In this document: piece after piece, positions 51,648 to 61,264 of the stretch
How the letters are laid out: each line of letters starts with the position of its first letter
Numbering within the stretch: the stretch's first letter is position 1
Assembly (NCBI GenBank): GCA_963674475.2
Contig: CAXXFQ010000033.1
Coordinates: forward strand, 434,001 to 498,000
DNA length: 64,000 nucleotides
Source: CAXXFQ01 sp963674475
GTDB taxonomy: Bacteria > Planctomycetota > Planctomycetia > Pirellulales > Thermoguttaceae
Direction: 5' to 3'
Position numbers and translations under genes: made by a program
The notes under the pieces: model-generated
The model's database searches: none
What the model was told of the DNA's origin: nothing
What the model saw: only the letters and a program-made list of their open reading frames with translations

Positions 51648-52658
51648 CTACTCGATAATCTCTTTTCCGGCAATCGTGGCCATCTGGGCCAACAACTCCA
51701 TGTCGACCGATTGGTTGAAAAATCGAACCGAACCATCGCACAGGGCGAAATGAAGTCCGCCCGGGTGCATGCTTCCCCAGCCCCGCTTGCACGGGGACGA
51801 ATGACCGGAGCCGCCGACCGCTTTACACCGGTCGTAGTCACCCCATAAGGTCCGCTGTTCGGGAACGATGCTCGACACGGAAAAGTAAGCGTAGGAATAG
51901 GCCCAAAACGTTCGATATTCCTGAGCGGTCCGTGTGGTCGATTCTCCCAGTAAAAGCGTATTGGACGCCCCGTCGATCACGCGTCGCATCGATTCCGGTT
52001 TGAGGTCTCGTATGCCGACGGTGTGCATCGGGCCGTACCAGGACTTCGGATACTTCAGGAAATCGGCCGAATCGAGGAAATTGACCCCGTCGCTTCGCCC
52101 GGCTACCGCCCGATAGGAACCGGGCCGATAATACCGAGCGAGGGCGAATTTCCCGGCCGGTCCCGAGGCGGGGATTGTCAGTTCGTCGACCTCCAAATCG
52201 GAAGGACAGGTGAAAATCGGAACCGCCGATTTCCGAACGAACGCGTTTTCCTCAGACTCGTTGGGCCGATCCAGGTCATAATTCTCATAAAGCTGATTCT
52301 GCTCCAAGTAAGGTAAAATCAGGATCGACCAGTTGGGGCCGGTTTTGATTTCCTTACCGCTGGCGGCAGCGCGGTCCTGCTGGCAAGTCGCTTCACTGTA
52401 GGTGTAATTGGCCGGAGGAAAATGCTTCTGGGCCGTGTGATACTGGTTGACACCCAAGGCGATTTGTCGAAGGTTCGAAGCGCAGGTACAACGCCGACCC
52501 GCCTCCCGAGCCGATTGGACGGCCGGAAACAAAAGGGACATCAAAAGGCCGACGATCGAGATGACCACCAGCAGTTCTACCAGCGTAAAACCCGGGCGAC
52601 CGTCTAACCGACGAGCGTCCTTCGTGCCAAAAAAGTTCGAATCAGACCAGTTCCGCAT
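51648..52658 (-). CDS. DUF1559-domain protein with prepilin-type N-terminus (336 aa)
   Basis: The ATG at 52658 (AGGA eight bases upstream) gives a protein with a type IV prepilin-like N-terminus, GRPGFTLVELLVVISIVGLL, cut after the glycine. It continues into the DUF1559 (SBP_bac_10) domain with NLRQIALGVNQYHTAQKHFP and the terminal H-X9-DG motif (HPGGLHFALCDGSVRFFN). Planctomycetes carry many such pseudopilin-like secreted proteins of unknown function. Its first 55 bases overlap the end of the upstream PEP-CTERM gene, so the two are probably coupled. Confidence 0.93.
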   Translation of the reverse strand: MRNWSDSNFFGTKDARRLDGRPGFTLVELLVVISIVGLLMSLLFPAVQSAREAGRRCTCASNLRQIALGVNQYHTAQKHFPPANYTYSEATCQQDRAAASGKEIKTGPNWSILILPYLEQNQLYENYDLDRPNESEENAFVRKSAVPIFTCPSDLEVDELTIPASGPAGKFALARYYRPGSYRAVAGRSDGVNFLDSADFLKYPKSWYGPMHTVGIRDLKPESMRRVIDGASNTLLLGESTTRTAQEYRTFWAYSYAYFSVSSIVPEQRTLWGDYDRCKAVGGSGHSSPCKRGWGSMHPGGLHFALCDGSVRFFNQSVDMELLAQMATIAGKEIIE

Positions 52659-53887
52659 AAAAGCGTTCCTAAAAGAATCCAAAGAGACGGTTCCGGAACC
52701 GAGACGGGCGTTTCGATTCCCTTTTGCCAGTTATCCATCAGGTAGGCAAAGTCTTGGGCGTTGACGATCAGGTCGTCGTTGAAGTCGCCGGCGATTTTTC
52801 CGAGCGAATCGAGCATCGCCGCTCCACCATTCCAGTTTGCCGTGCCGTATTGCCAGTTACTGCTGAGGAAGGCAAAATCCTGTGCGTTGACCTTACCGTC
52901 TCGAGTGACATCCCCTTCCCAAATCTGAAGGAAGTTTTCCGTCTCGGTTGCCCAAATATGATATCCGTCAACCAGATCCCAACTCTCTTGATCGAAAACG
53001 CCCGTGATGTCGAAGGTGGTCCCTTCGGCCGGGGCGGGGGTGGTGTCGAAATCGCCGTTGCAGCCCAACCAGATGTTGAAATTATGGGTTCCGTCGCTGA
53101 CCGTGATTTCGCCGTTGGGGCCCCAACCACCGGCGTCGACGACCGAGACATCTTGCAGCGTTACCAGTTGACCCTGGTAGCGTTCGCCACCGGTTTGGCG
53201 AGTCGCATCGAAAATGAAATCTCCCGTGGAGGCGTCGATGACATCGTCCAACGTGATGGCCATCGGCGCGGGCAGCCCGTAGTTCGGGTCCAGGAGGACC
53301 ACCTCGAAATCGAATTGGGACAAGTTGTTATGGTCTTCGTTGATGTTGAATTTTCCGCAATAGGGGCGACCGGCCCGCGCTCGAATTTCCACGAGACTGC
53401 CCGGCGTCAGCTCCAGCAGGGGCAAGGTCGGATTGGACGGGTTCGGATCGTTCGGATCGGCCAGCCAACTCAGCCGTTGGACTTCCGCGTTCCAGTCCTC
53501 GTTGGAATAGCTGTAATCGTCGTCCATGTGCTCGTAGGCCGTACCGTAATTCTGGCCCATCCAGAGACAAGACGCTGCCGTATCGTTGGGGTCGATCGAC
53601 TGGACGAAAACTTGCCACTGACCACCCATATGAAACAAATTGGTTCCGTCAAACGACTCGAAGTTGGCCGTGTTGTCGAGCATCGTACTGTAATCGTTGA
53701 GGACGACCCCTTGCACGCGAATCGGAAAATCCCCTTTGCTGAAGGTCGTATTTCCACTGGCGTCGACCCCTTGAACGGTCGAGTGGTTGACCAGCGGGAC
53801 GGTATTCCAGTCGATTTGGGCATGGGCGGTCGCAAAAAGACCAAACAGGGCAAGGAGGGTAAGCAGGGGAGTCGTTCGGGATGCCAT
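52604..53887 (-). CDS. PEP-CTERM protein with paired dockerin type I-like repeats (427 aa)
   Basis: After the signal peptide (LLTLLALFGLFATAHAQ) comes an OB-fold/endonuclease-like beta-rich region (about 20-320, with ITLDDVIDASTGDFIFDATR and GQLVTLQDVSVVDAGGWGPN). Two dockerin-like calcium motifs follow: GDVTRDGKVNAQDFAFLSSN and GDFNDDLIVNAQDFAYLMDN. A PEP-CTERM anchor ends the protein (VPEPSLWILLGTLLCGTG, then arginines). A secreted, exosortase-processed surface protein is likely. It overlaps the DUF1559 gene by 55 bases. Confidence 0.9.
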   Translation of the reverse strand: MASRTTPLLTLLALFGLFATAHAQIDWNTVPLVNHSTVQGVDASGNTTFSKGDFPIRVQGVVLNDYSTMLDNTANFESFDGTNLFHMGGQWQVFVQSIDPNDTAASCLWMGQNYGTAYEHMDDDYSYSNEDWNAEVQRLSWLADPNDPNPSNPTLPLLELTPGSLVEIRARAGRPYCGKFNINEDHNNLSQFDFEVVLLDPNYGLPAPMAITLDDVIDASTGDFIFDATRQTGGERYQGQLVTLQDVSVVDAGGWGPNGEITVSDGTHNFNIWLGCNGDFDTTPAPAEGTTFDITGVFDQESWDLVDGYHIWATETENFLQIWEGDVTRDGKVNAQDFAFLSSNWQYGTANWNGGAAMLDSLGKIAGDFNDDLIVNAQDFAYLMDNWQKGIETPVSVPEPSLWILLGTLLCGTGLIRTFLARRTLVG

Positions 53888-54151
53888 TTCTGTTCCTTTC
53901 GAAGGCTAGTGGGTGAACGGTTTGTATCGCATGTATTACAAATGGCTAATTCGTAACACCGCCCAGTCTAGCCGATTCCCCTTGGGGTTACAAGAAGCGT
54001 TTCATACTTTTTCTAAGAAAATAATAATGGAAACGCGAGCCCTCGACAAGGGGGGGAATGAAAGGTCCACCTGTCAAAAAGAAACGGCTCAACAGGGCCG
54101 CCCTCATTTTTCTAGGGGAAATCCCCTAGAAAATTGCCGGAAGACGGCTCG
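53888..54151. other. Intergenic region
   Basis: These 264 bases hold no gene; they contain the promoter of the PEP-CTERM gene and the 3' region of the Fe-S gene. An imperfect hairpin ctaggggaaatcccctag (54112-54129) lies just past the Fe-S gene stop and may end its transcript. Confidence 0.5.
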
Positions 54152-55339
54152 TTAGAGCGCACCGAACGAATCGTAGCCGTCCAAAACGAACGGCGAAGGA
54201 CGCCACTGATTCGCGTCGATCTCGAAATACGGCTCGGCGATTGCCGCTCGGACCGCGTCGGCGTCGGTTTGCGTCGGGTCGTAGGTCACTCGGACCAGCC
54301 CTTCGATCGGATCGGGCCAGACGGCCAACGAGAGATAGCCGGGCACTTCGAACAGATCGTCCCGATCGAGAAAATAGAACAACAGATTGGCCCGGCCACG
54401 ACAACTGGCCCCTTCGACCGTCAGATCGACCGTGGCGGTTTGGGCACTGACGGCCAGATCGCGTGCTTTGAAAAACGAGGGTAGGGGTGCCATTTCCCAG
54501 AGTCCGACGACCCCGAGAATCGCCGCCAAGAGGATAGCCAAGACCCAACCTCGCGGCCAGGCGCGTCCTTTTGGCCCGCCCCAGCTGAGCGGTTTTTTTT
54601 GAGTCGAACCGGCTTTATGGCTCGGGCAGGCGTCGAAGCAGGCGAAGCAATCGATGCAACGCGACGTGCGGACCTGGTCGAGTTGATCGACGGGGATCGC
54701 CATCGGGCAGGCCTGCGCGCAGGCAGTACAGTCCCGACACGACTCGGCCTCGCGACGGATGCGGAACCAGCCGAATCGGGACAACGGATTCATGACCGCC
54801 GCCAGCGGACAGAACCAGCGGCAAAACGGCATCGCCACCACCAGCGAGACCAGCACGATCGCGCCGAGAATCAGATAGGCCCAGACCTGGATATCTTCCC
54901 CGTGACGGCTGGTCAACGCATAGAAGGGACAATATCCGCGAAACAACAGCTCCCCGGCCTGCCAGGTTGCCCAAACGATCAAGGCGAGGACCGCGTATTT
55001 CAAGAGCGACAAGCCACGATCGGTTTTCGGCCCGACCGACCAACCGGGGATCGAGAGCCGACGGCCGATCGCGCGGGTCCAGCTGGAGATCGTTCCGATT
55101 GGGCAGACGTAGCCGCAAAAGGCCCGACGAACCAAAACGACGCTCACGACCAACATGCCGAGCGCAAAAAAGTTCGACACGGCCAACGAGCAGGTCATGT
55201 TCCCTTCGACCAAGTAGGTGTACGCGCTTTCAACCGCGCCGAAGGGGCACCATTTTTCGCAATTGGTTCCCAACGAAAACACGGCGAAAAGGGTCAGTGC
55301 CAAAAAGGCCAGCTGGGTCAACCGTCGGGCGTTTCGCAT
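54152..55339 (-). CDS. NapH/CcoG-like polyferredoxin membrane protein with HMA-like C-terminal domain (395 aa)
   Basis: Several membrane helices carry paired cysteine motifs (FCGYVCPIGT and FCRWFCPLAAV). A soluble segment has two 4Fe-4S sites (CRDCTACAQACPMAIP and CIDCFACFDACPSHKAG). The NapH/NosR/CcoG class passes electrons from quinol to periplasmic enzymes. After a further helix, the C-terminal ~90 residues look like a heavy-metal-associated (ferredoxin-fold) domain, VDLTVEGASCRGRANLLFYF, ending in EPYFEIDANQWRP. This domain has one cysteine instead of the usual CxxC. The start at 55339 gives a normal length. Confidence 0.88.
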   Translation of the reverse strand: MRNARRLTQLAFLALTLFAVFSLGTNCEKWCPFGAVESAYTYLVEGNMTCSLAVSNFFALGMLVVSVVLVRRAFCGYVCPIGTISSWTRAIGRRLSIPGWSVGPKTDRGLSLLKYAVLALIVWATWQAGELLFRGYCPFYALTSRHGEDIQVWAYLILGAIVLVSLVVAMPFCRWFCPLAAVMNPLSRFGWFRIRREAESCRDCTACAQACPMAIPVDQLDQVRTSRCIDCFACFDACPSHKAGSTQKKPLSWGGPKGRAWPRGWVLAILLAAILGVVGLWEMAPLPSFFKARDLAVSAQTATVDLTVEGASCRGRANLLFYFLDRDDLFEVPGYLSLAVWPDPIEGLVRVTYDPTQTDADAVRAAIAEPYFEIDANQWRPSPFVLDGYDSFGAL

Positions 55340-55445
55340 CAGTGGTCTCGTCGCTTGGAAAAGGGAAAGTCAAAGAAGAGGGGAAAGGGCAATAAACACG
55401 TTTCCCCTCCGGAAGTTTCGATTAAAAAAGCGAAAGTCGACAACG

Positions 55446-56303
55446 CTATTGGGCCGTTTTCTTGCTCTTGGAGCAGGAGCCCCGATTCGGACAGTTGGCG
55501 CAACTCGAGCCGCCGCTGCAACCGGATTCGGTCATTTTCGACTTGGTTGCCAAGACCTGGGCGAACGCGTCGGTCTGGCGAAGGGCGGCAAAATCGGGCG
55601 AATTGGCGACGTCTTTTTTGAGCGTTTCGAGTTGGCTGGGCATGGTGGTTTCGAAACCGGTTTTCAACAACGAAAGGGACGCTTCGGGTTCGCCCAGAAC
55701 GGCTTTCAAACGGGCCACCAATACCGCGGCACGACCGGCCAATTTTTGCGGGAAAAGAAGCGAGTTGGCCAATTGGAGCGAGTCGTCGCTTTTTCCGCAC
55801 CGGGCCAGCGCGATCGCTTGCAGAGACCCCAGGGCCCACTTTTGGTCGCCCGCCTTATCGGCAAAGGGGGCCAAGGTCGCGGCGGCCGCCTCGTTTTCGC
55901 CCATGGCCATTTGGGTCTGGGCCAACATCGCACAGGAGTACGTGTTGTTCATTCTCTCATGGACCTTCTGGTCCAAGGCGATTCCGTCGCCAAAGAGGCG
56001 GTTATTCAAATAGAACGAATGCAGGACCATCGCCATCCGTTGCCATTTTCGTGAATCGGTTTCTTTTCCGAGCCGGTCCCGAAGCATGAGGATCTGGCGT
56101 AGTTGGGCATACCGGTTGGAGTAAGCCGGATTTTCCCGGTCGGCACGTGCCGCTTTTCCAAAAGCGTCGAGCGCCTGTTGGAAATCGCCCTGCGAGAGAG
56201 CCTGATTGCCCTGTTCGTAAAGTTGATCTGCCGGAGCGGCCCAAACGGCCGAGGTCAGACCGACGAAAGCGACAAAAGTCCAAACGAAAACGTTACGAGA
56301 CAT
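55446..56303 (-). CDS. Secreted TPR protein with cysteine-rich C-terminus (285 aa)
   Basis: The ATG at 56303 follows GGGAG. It gives a signal peptide (FVWTFVAFVGLTSAVWA), TPR-type repeats (LYEQGNQALSQGDFQQALDA, FGKAARADRENPAYSNRYAQ) and a C-terminal tail with four cysteines (SGCSGGSSCANCPNRGSCSK, pattern C-X5-C-X2-C-X5-C). It is ~100 bases upstream of the Fe-S membrane protein on the same strand, so a shared electron-transfer or metal role is plausible, with the tail as a metal ligand candidate. Confidence 0.8.
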   Translation of the reverse strand: MSRNVFVWTFVAFVGLTSAVWAAPADQLYEQGNQALSQGDFQQALDAFGKAARADRENPAYSNRYAQLRQILMLRDRLGKETDSRKWQRMAMVLHSFYLNNRLFGDGIALDQKVHERMNNTYSCAMLAQTQMAMGENEAAAATLAPFADKAGDQKWALGSLQAIALARCGKSDDSLQLANSLLFPQKLAGRAAVLVARLKAVLGEPEASLSLLKTGFETTMPSQLETLKKDVANSPDFAALRQTDAFAQVLATKSKMTESGCSGGSSCANCPNRGSCSKSKKTAQ

Positions 56304-56549
56304 TTTTTTCTCCCACAAAGGCGTGAAAAAGGAAAACGAGGGGGAAAGGCGAAATTGGTAAAACAAAGAAAACGGATTTAATCTGGCGTGGTTTATTCTA
56401 CGCAAAAAGGTGGAAAAGATATAACGCTTTTTGGCCAAATAGCAAAATAGCGTCCTTGTAAAAAAACGCAACAGGTTTGTCCGCTGCGACACAGGGCTTG
56501 ATTCACTTTGTGATCTAACCCCGATTTTACCTCAAGGTTTCGTGGTTCG
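56304..56549. other. Intergenic region before the TPR gene
   Basis: These 246 bases hold no gene; they presumably carry the promoter of the TPR gene and the 3' untranslated region of the secreted hydrolase. Confidence 0.4.
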
Positions 56550-57629
56550 TCAATCCTTTTCGAAACGGGCTATCGGATACCCTTTTTGGTAGGAGATGAT
56601 AAAAACCCCTCCTGGAACCGGGTATCGAACCGCCTCGTCGCGACACTGGAAATCACAGAGGTAAGCCCGGCGAAGCGAGGTCGACCGGTTGGGATAAAGG
56701 TAGACGCCGCCAAAACGATCGACGATTTGGGTCCGGTTGCCCAACGCGTGTCCAGGGGTCTTGACCGTTTGTCCGTCGACGTCCGCCGGGGTGATAAAGT
56801 GGGCCTCGACCCCCAGTCCGGCGGCCTGAAAATTTTCCACCATTTTTTTCGCGTCTTCGACCGGGCAGTAGTCATCCTGGGTGCCGTGGACGACGATCAT
56901 CTTGCACCGGTTTCCCAACGTTTTCATCGTCCGGAGGTGGTTCGGGTCGCCAACGATTCGAATGGTCTGATCGGCTTTTTTGAGAAAAAAGGGATGGTTG
57001 GGGTCACGGGAGTATCTGGCGTTCAAGCCGGTTTTTTCCGGATTGCCAAACGCCATGTCGTCGGTCAGACCGTTCATGCCGCACATGTCGACACAACAGG
57101 TAAAGGTCCGTGGCGCGAGCTTATTGACCATCAGCGTCACGTTGCCGCCTCCGGAACCGCCGGTCGCGAAGATCCGTCCCCGGTCAAACGGTTGCCCCGC
57201 CTCGCCGAGTCCGTCGAAGACAAAGTAAAGGGCCCTCAGCGCGTCGAGTCCCTGGTAGAACCCGAAGTCATACGGACCAAGTGACTTCCAATTCGGGCCG
57301 CTTTGGAGATAGTCGACCGTGATCGCCACGACGTTGTACCGTTTAACCAGGGTTGCCGGATCGGCCGTCCCCGTCGAGCCGGTTCCGCCCCAGTTGTGAA
57401 GCGTTAGCATCAGCCCGGTTTCCGAATTGACCTGGTCGATCGAGCCGCCGGGATAGAAAATTTTCACTTTCACCGTTCTCGGTCCCGGTTGAACGGGCCA
57501 CGACTGGGCCGGAATCGAAACGGTCGCGTCCGTTTTGGGCAGGGCGGGCCAGTCGTCGACGGCGAGGGCCTGGGGGACTGCCAACAAGAGTAAAAGCGGC
57601 AAGACGAGACCGGTTTGTTTCAGAAACAT
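56550..57629 (-). CDS. Secreted alpha/beta hydrolase, esterase/depolymerase type (359 aa)
   Basis: A signal peptide (LVLPLLLLLAVPQALA) precedes an alpha/beta hydrolase with an N-terminal beta-sandwich-like region. LMLTLHNWGGTGSTG gives the oxyanion-hole strand, and the nucleophile elbow appears as GGSGGGNVTLMVNKL (serine in GGSGG). The late acidic and histidine parts lie around VVHGTQDDYCPVEDAKKM and PGHALGNRTQIV. It resembles PHB-depolymerase-like and acetyl-xylan esterase-like secreted enzymes; the substrate cannot be fixed. Confidence 0.85.
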   Translation of the reverse strand: MFLKQTGLVLPLLLLLAVPQALAVDDWPALPKTDATVSIPAQSWPVQPGPRTVKVKIFYPGGSIDQVNSETGLMLTLHNWGGTGSTGTADPATLVKRYNVVAITVDYLQSGPNWKSLGPYDFGFYQGLDALRALYFVFDGLGEAGQPFDRGRIFATGGSGGGNVTLMVNKLAPRTFTCCVDMCGMNGLTDDMAFGNPEKTGLNARYSRDPNHPFFLKKADQTIRIVGDPNHLRTMKTLGNRCKMIVVHGTQDDYCPVEDAKKMVENFQAAGLGVEAHFITPADVDGQTVKTPGHALGNRTQIVDRFGGVYLYPNRSTSLRRAYLCDFQCRDEAVRYPVPGGVFIISYQKGYPIARFEKD

Positions 57630-57991
57630 TCTTGCGTACTCCGAAGAAATGGGGTGAGAGGGAAGGGGGGCGGGTGGTGCCGCGCGAGGAAAGTATGAAG
57701 GATAAAACCGTTATTTTACCATATTTGGGCAAGGGCAAGCCAGTCCTCCCGTTTTCGCCGTCATCGAAGAGGAAACCGTCGGAGAAATCGAGCCCGCTTT
57801 TCTGGGCAGGATCGGTTTGAAAAGCGATTTACCCCCTTATTCGATTTGGGGTATAATGGCTTCGTAGTCATGGCTTTTTTTCGTTTTCCTTTTTTACCGA
57901 TCTCCACATAAGCCGTGACACGAGAGCTCCGGTTTGTCAAAAACCCTGAAAATGTCAATGTCATTTCTTTTGCGAATATGAAAAAAGTCCG
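57630..57991. other. Divergent region before the response regulator
   Basis: These 362 bases contain the promoters of the divergent hydrolase and regulator genes. No gene recognised. Confidence 0.4.
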
Positions 57992-58717
57992 ATGAGCGCG
58001 TCGAAACATATTTTGGTCGTCGAGGACGAGGAGCATCTGGCGACCGGGATCAAGTACAATTTGGAGGCCGAAGGCTACCGTGTGATCGCGGTCGGTGACG
58101 GGCCGGCAGCGCTGCGGGCGGCCAAAAAATATGCCGATTTTGACCTGGTCATTCTTGATTTGATGCTTCCGGGAATGAGCGGCTACGCGGTTTGTGAAAC
58201 CCTTCGAGACGCGGGCCATTCGATGCCGATTTTGATTCTCAGTGCCCGAACGCTGGCCGAAGACCGCACACGCGGATTTGACGTGGGCGCCGATCAATAT
58301 ATGATGAAACCGTTCGATCTGGACGAGTTTCTCTCTCGGGTCAAAAATCTCTTGCGACGCCAGAATCGGGTGTCCACTGCGGTCAACCAAGTCGAACCGC
58401 TCACGAAATTTCAGCTTGCCGGGGCCGAAATCGATTTCGAGACGTTCGAGGTCGCGATCGGGGAAGAAGTGGTTCGGTTGACCCAGTTGGAGATGAAGCT
58501 TTTGCGCTACTTCATCGAAAACGAGGGGCGAATCATTCCCCGCCGTGAGCTTCTGGAAAATGTTTGGGAGATGGCCGGAACGGTGGCGACTCGGGCGCCC
58601 GATCAATTTATGCTCCGACTTCGCAAGATGTTCGAACCCAACCCGGCCCAACCGCGACACTTTCTGACGATTCGAGACGCCGGTTATCGGTTTGTCGCTC
58701 AACCGGAGGAGGAATAA
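57992..58717 (+). CDS. OmpR/PhoB-family response regulator (241 aa)
   Basis: Receiver domain: HILVVEDEEHLATG, phosphorylatable Asp56 in LVILDLMLPGMSG, ILSARTLAEDRTRGFDVGAD and the conserved lysine in YMMKPFDLDEFLSR. A winged-helix DNA-binding domain follows, with LTQLEMKLLRYFIENEGRII, PRRELLENVWEM and TIRDAGYRFVAQ. Its partner kinase is not adjacent. Confidence 0.94.
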   Translation: MSASKHILVVEDEEHLATGIKYNLEAEGYRVIAVGDGPAALRAAKKYADFDLVILDLMLPGMSGYAVCETLRDAGHSMPILILSARTLAEDRTRGFDVGADQYMMKPFDLDEFLSRVKNLLRRQNRVSTAVNQVEPLTKFQLAGAEIDFETFEVAIGEEVVRLTQLEMKLLRYFIENEGRIIPRRELLENVWEMAGTVATRAPDQFMLRLRKMFEPNPAQPRHFLTIRDAGYRFVAQPEEE

Positions 58718-58845
58718 GTCGCGGTTGGTTTCGTAAGCGTCGGGGCGAATCGGGCCAAAAAACGGCCTTTTATTTTCCTGGGCGACGCAACCCGGGCGAG
58801 GAGAAAAAACGTTCCGAGACCGTTGGAGCGAAACGGATAATCTCG

Positions 58846-59370
58846 TTAGGAAAGAAAACTCGTTAGCAATTCCGCGTTTTTGAATCGTCGAAGGAATTTG
58901 CATCGAACCAGCACACTCGCGACGTCATAGCAGAAGATATGCTTGCGTCCCGAGCTGTCTTGGGTCGGTCCGCTCGGGGGAGACGGGATCTTATCGGAGG
59001 AGACCACTTCGGCCAGGATGAAATTTTCCTTGCCATTGTTGCAAAACTCGAGAATCATTAATTCAAAGTCAAGCTTGTCCCGAAGATAAAACGAAAATCC
59101 GTTTTGGCTCAAATCGTTACAGCGAACCCAGATCGGTCGGAGACGGTCTTTATTTTGTCGGTTCATCTGAATCGGGATGATTCGATAGGCCATCGCACAA
59201 AGGTGCCTCGGGAAACGCCGTTTCTCGGGTGGGCATTCTTCCGCCAGAAGTGACTCAATCGCGTTGAGAACTTCCTCGGCCCGTTTTTCCGTGGAAACGA
59301 AATTCGATTTTTCATTTCTCGGAGAATAGGAATGGGCCGATTTGCGTTGGGAATTAGTCGAGTGATTCAT
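58846..59370 (-). CDS. PilZ-domain-like protein (174 aa)
   Basis: The likely start is the ATG at 59370; an alternative GTG lies 11 codons upstream at 59403. The N-terminal ~50 residues are polar and probably disordered. The remainder resembles PilZ: the RxxxR-type motif in EKRRFPRHLCAMAYRIIPI, and NDLSQNGFSFYLRDKLDFEL carrying the D/NxSxxG element. PilZ domains bind cyclic di-GMP and adjust motility or surface traits. Its position next to a response regulator is suggestive only. Confidence 0.7.
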   Translation of the reverse strand: MNHSTNSQRKSAHSYSPRNEKSNFVSTEKRAEEVLNAIESLLAEECPPEKRRFPRHLCAMAYRIIPIQMNRQNKDRLRPIWVRCNDLSQNGFSFYLRDKLDFELMILEFCNNGKENFILAEVVSSDKIPSPPSGPTQDSSGRKHIFCYDVASVLVRCKFLRRFKNAELLTSFLS

Positions 59371-59963
59371 GATTGGCAATTCGCGAATTTCCTGAAAAAA
59401 CACAGCTATTGCGAACCGTATACGCTATCCTGTAATCAAAAGCAGCTTTACCAAAGAGCCCCCAAGAAATTGAAGAATACCGGCAACAAACGGTTGTTTT
59501 CCAAGCGGTTTCTTCCCGGGGGCTTCAAGAAAGGGGTGGGCGGTTCCTCCGATCCGTTTCCACCAAGAAAAGGCGATTTTCAATTCCATATCGACGCTGT
59601 CAGATGTCCTATAGTTACTGTACGTTATAAATAACGAAAAGCAAATCGAATCGACCTGTTTTTGATAGCGGTCGCCCGGTTAGGAACCTCTTTCTCTTCA
59701 AGGTATTCGGGGGAAAGCTGGTCTGAGTTCGATCCGACCGGTTTTGTTGAAGGGCGAGGTAGAGGAACGACCTTTTTTAGGTGAGGTTATTTCATCTATT
59801 TGGCGGGAGTAATTTGAGGTGGTTTTGACCGGACGAAGGGGTGTGCCCAGCTGGCTCAAGGCGTTACGATAAGTTTTAGAACAAAATTCGAGAAAATGTC
59901 TCATATCTAGCCGCCTTCCCCCATTTTTTGGCAAGGCGCAAGGCGAATAAAAAGACGAAGACC
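59371..59963. other. Intergenic region before trpB
   Basis: No gene recognised in these 593 bases. I looked for a Trp-codon leader peptide or attenuator and found none convincing. Confidence 0.4.
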
Positions 59964-61172
59964 ATGCAAAACGACTATTCGAGCGTTCCGAACGACGCCG
60001 GACGATTCGGCCTTTTTGGCGGGCGGTATGTCCCTGAAACTCTTTCCAAGGCCCTTACGCAACTGGAAAACGCCTATCGGGAGGCACGCGAGGATGCGTC
60101 GTTCCAGGCCGAACTGGACGACCTGTACGCCCAATATGTCGGTCGGCCGTCCCCGTTGTATCACGCGGCCCGACTGAGTCGCCACGTCGGCGGGGCCCAG
60201 ATCTACCTGAAGCGAGAGGACCTTAACCATACCGGCTCGCATAAGATCAACAATACCCTTGGCCAGGCCCTCTTGACGATGCGGATGGGCAAACAGCGGG
60301 TCATTGCCGAGACCGGCGCCGGACAGCACGGGGTTGCCACGGCGACTGCTTGTGCCCACTTCGGTCTCGATTGTATCGTTTATATGGGTTCCGAAGATAT
60401 CCGGCGTCAAAAACCGAACGTCTTCAGCATGAAACTCCTCGGGGCCGAGGTTCGGCCGGTCGAGAGCGGGTCCCGAACTCTTCGTGACGCGGTCAATGAG
60501 GCGATGCGTGACTGGATGAGCTCGGTCGAATCGACCCATTACTGTATCGGTTCGGTGATCGGTCCGGCCCCATTTCCCGAAATGGTTCGCACTTTTCAGT
60601 CGGTCATCGGTTATGAGGCCCGGAGTCAATGTCTGGACCGTTTGGGACGTCTTCCCAATCAGATCGTCGCCTCGGTCGGCGGCGGGAGCAATGCGGCGGG
60701 GATATTTTATGCGTTCCTCGAAGATAAAGAGGTTGGCATGTTCGGCGTCGAGGCGGGCGGGCGGTCCGACAAGACGGGCGATCACGCGGCGCCGATGAAC
60801 TTTGGTCAACCGGGAGTTCTGCACGGAAGTTTGAGCTACGTCATGCAGGACGAGGACGGTCAAACTTCTCCGGTCCATTCGATCTCGGCCGGACTGGATT
60901 ATCCGGGCGTCGGCCCCGAACACAGTCATTGGAAAGATTCCGGGCGGGTCGACTATCTCGAAGCCAAAGACCGAGAGGTTCTCGAAGCGTTTGACCTCCT
61001 GGCTCGGAGCGAAGGGATTCTCGCCGCGTTGGAAAGCTCGCACGCCGTGGCCAAGGCGATTCAAATGGCGCGCGGGCGGAATCCGGAAGAGATCATCCTG
61101 GTTTGTCTTTCCGGACGAGGGGATAAAGACTCGGCCGAAATCGCCCGGCTGACCGGCCAAAAGTTCGAGTAA
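59964..61172 (+). CDS. trpB: Tryptophan synthase beta subunit
   Basis: The ATG at 59964 gives 402 residues starting MQNDYSSVPNDAGRFGLFGG; the frame extends upstream by 12 codons from a TTG but without family similarity. TrpB joins indole to serine with PLP. The PLP lysine is in LNHTGSHKINNTLGQAL, the phosphate loop is SVGGGSNAAGIFYAF, and LKREDLNHTGS, AETGAGQHGVATA and GLDYPGVGPEHSHW are typical. It is followed by trpA 92 bases later. Confidence 0.98.
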   Translation: MQNDYSSVPNDAGRFGLFGGRYVPETLSKALTQLENAYREAREDASFQAELDDLYAQYVGRPSPLYHAARLSRHVGGAQIYLKREDLNHTGSHKINNTLGQALLTMRMGKQRVIAETGAGQHGVATATACAHFGLDCIVYMGSEDIRRQKPNVFSMKLLGAEVRPVESGSRTLRDAVNEAMRDWMSSVESTHYCIGSVIGPAPFPEMVRTFQSVIGYEARSQCLDRLGRLPNQIVASVGGGSNAAGIFYAFLEDKEVGMFGVEAGGRSDKTGDHAAPMNFGQPGVLHGSLSYVMQDEDGQTSPVHSISAGLDYPGVGPEHSHWKDSGRVDYLEAKDREVLEAFDLLARSEGILAALESSHAVAKAIQMARGRNPEEIILVCLSGRGDKDSAEIARLTGQKFE

Positions 61173-61264
61173 ACCTTGCGCCGCGTCGGCACCGTCTACA
61201 AAAAAACTTTCGCCGCAACCTCTTTTGAAATAATTTTGACCATTTCCCTTTTAGGTTTTTTGAT

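Noticed and set aside
59371..59963. Trp attenuator before trpB
   Set aside because: No leader peptide with tandem Trp codons and no paired terminator/antiterminator hairpins could be found.
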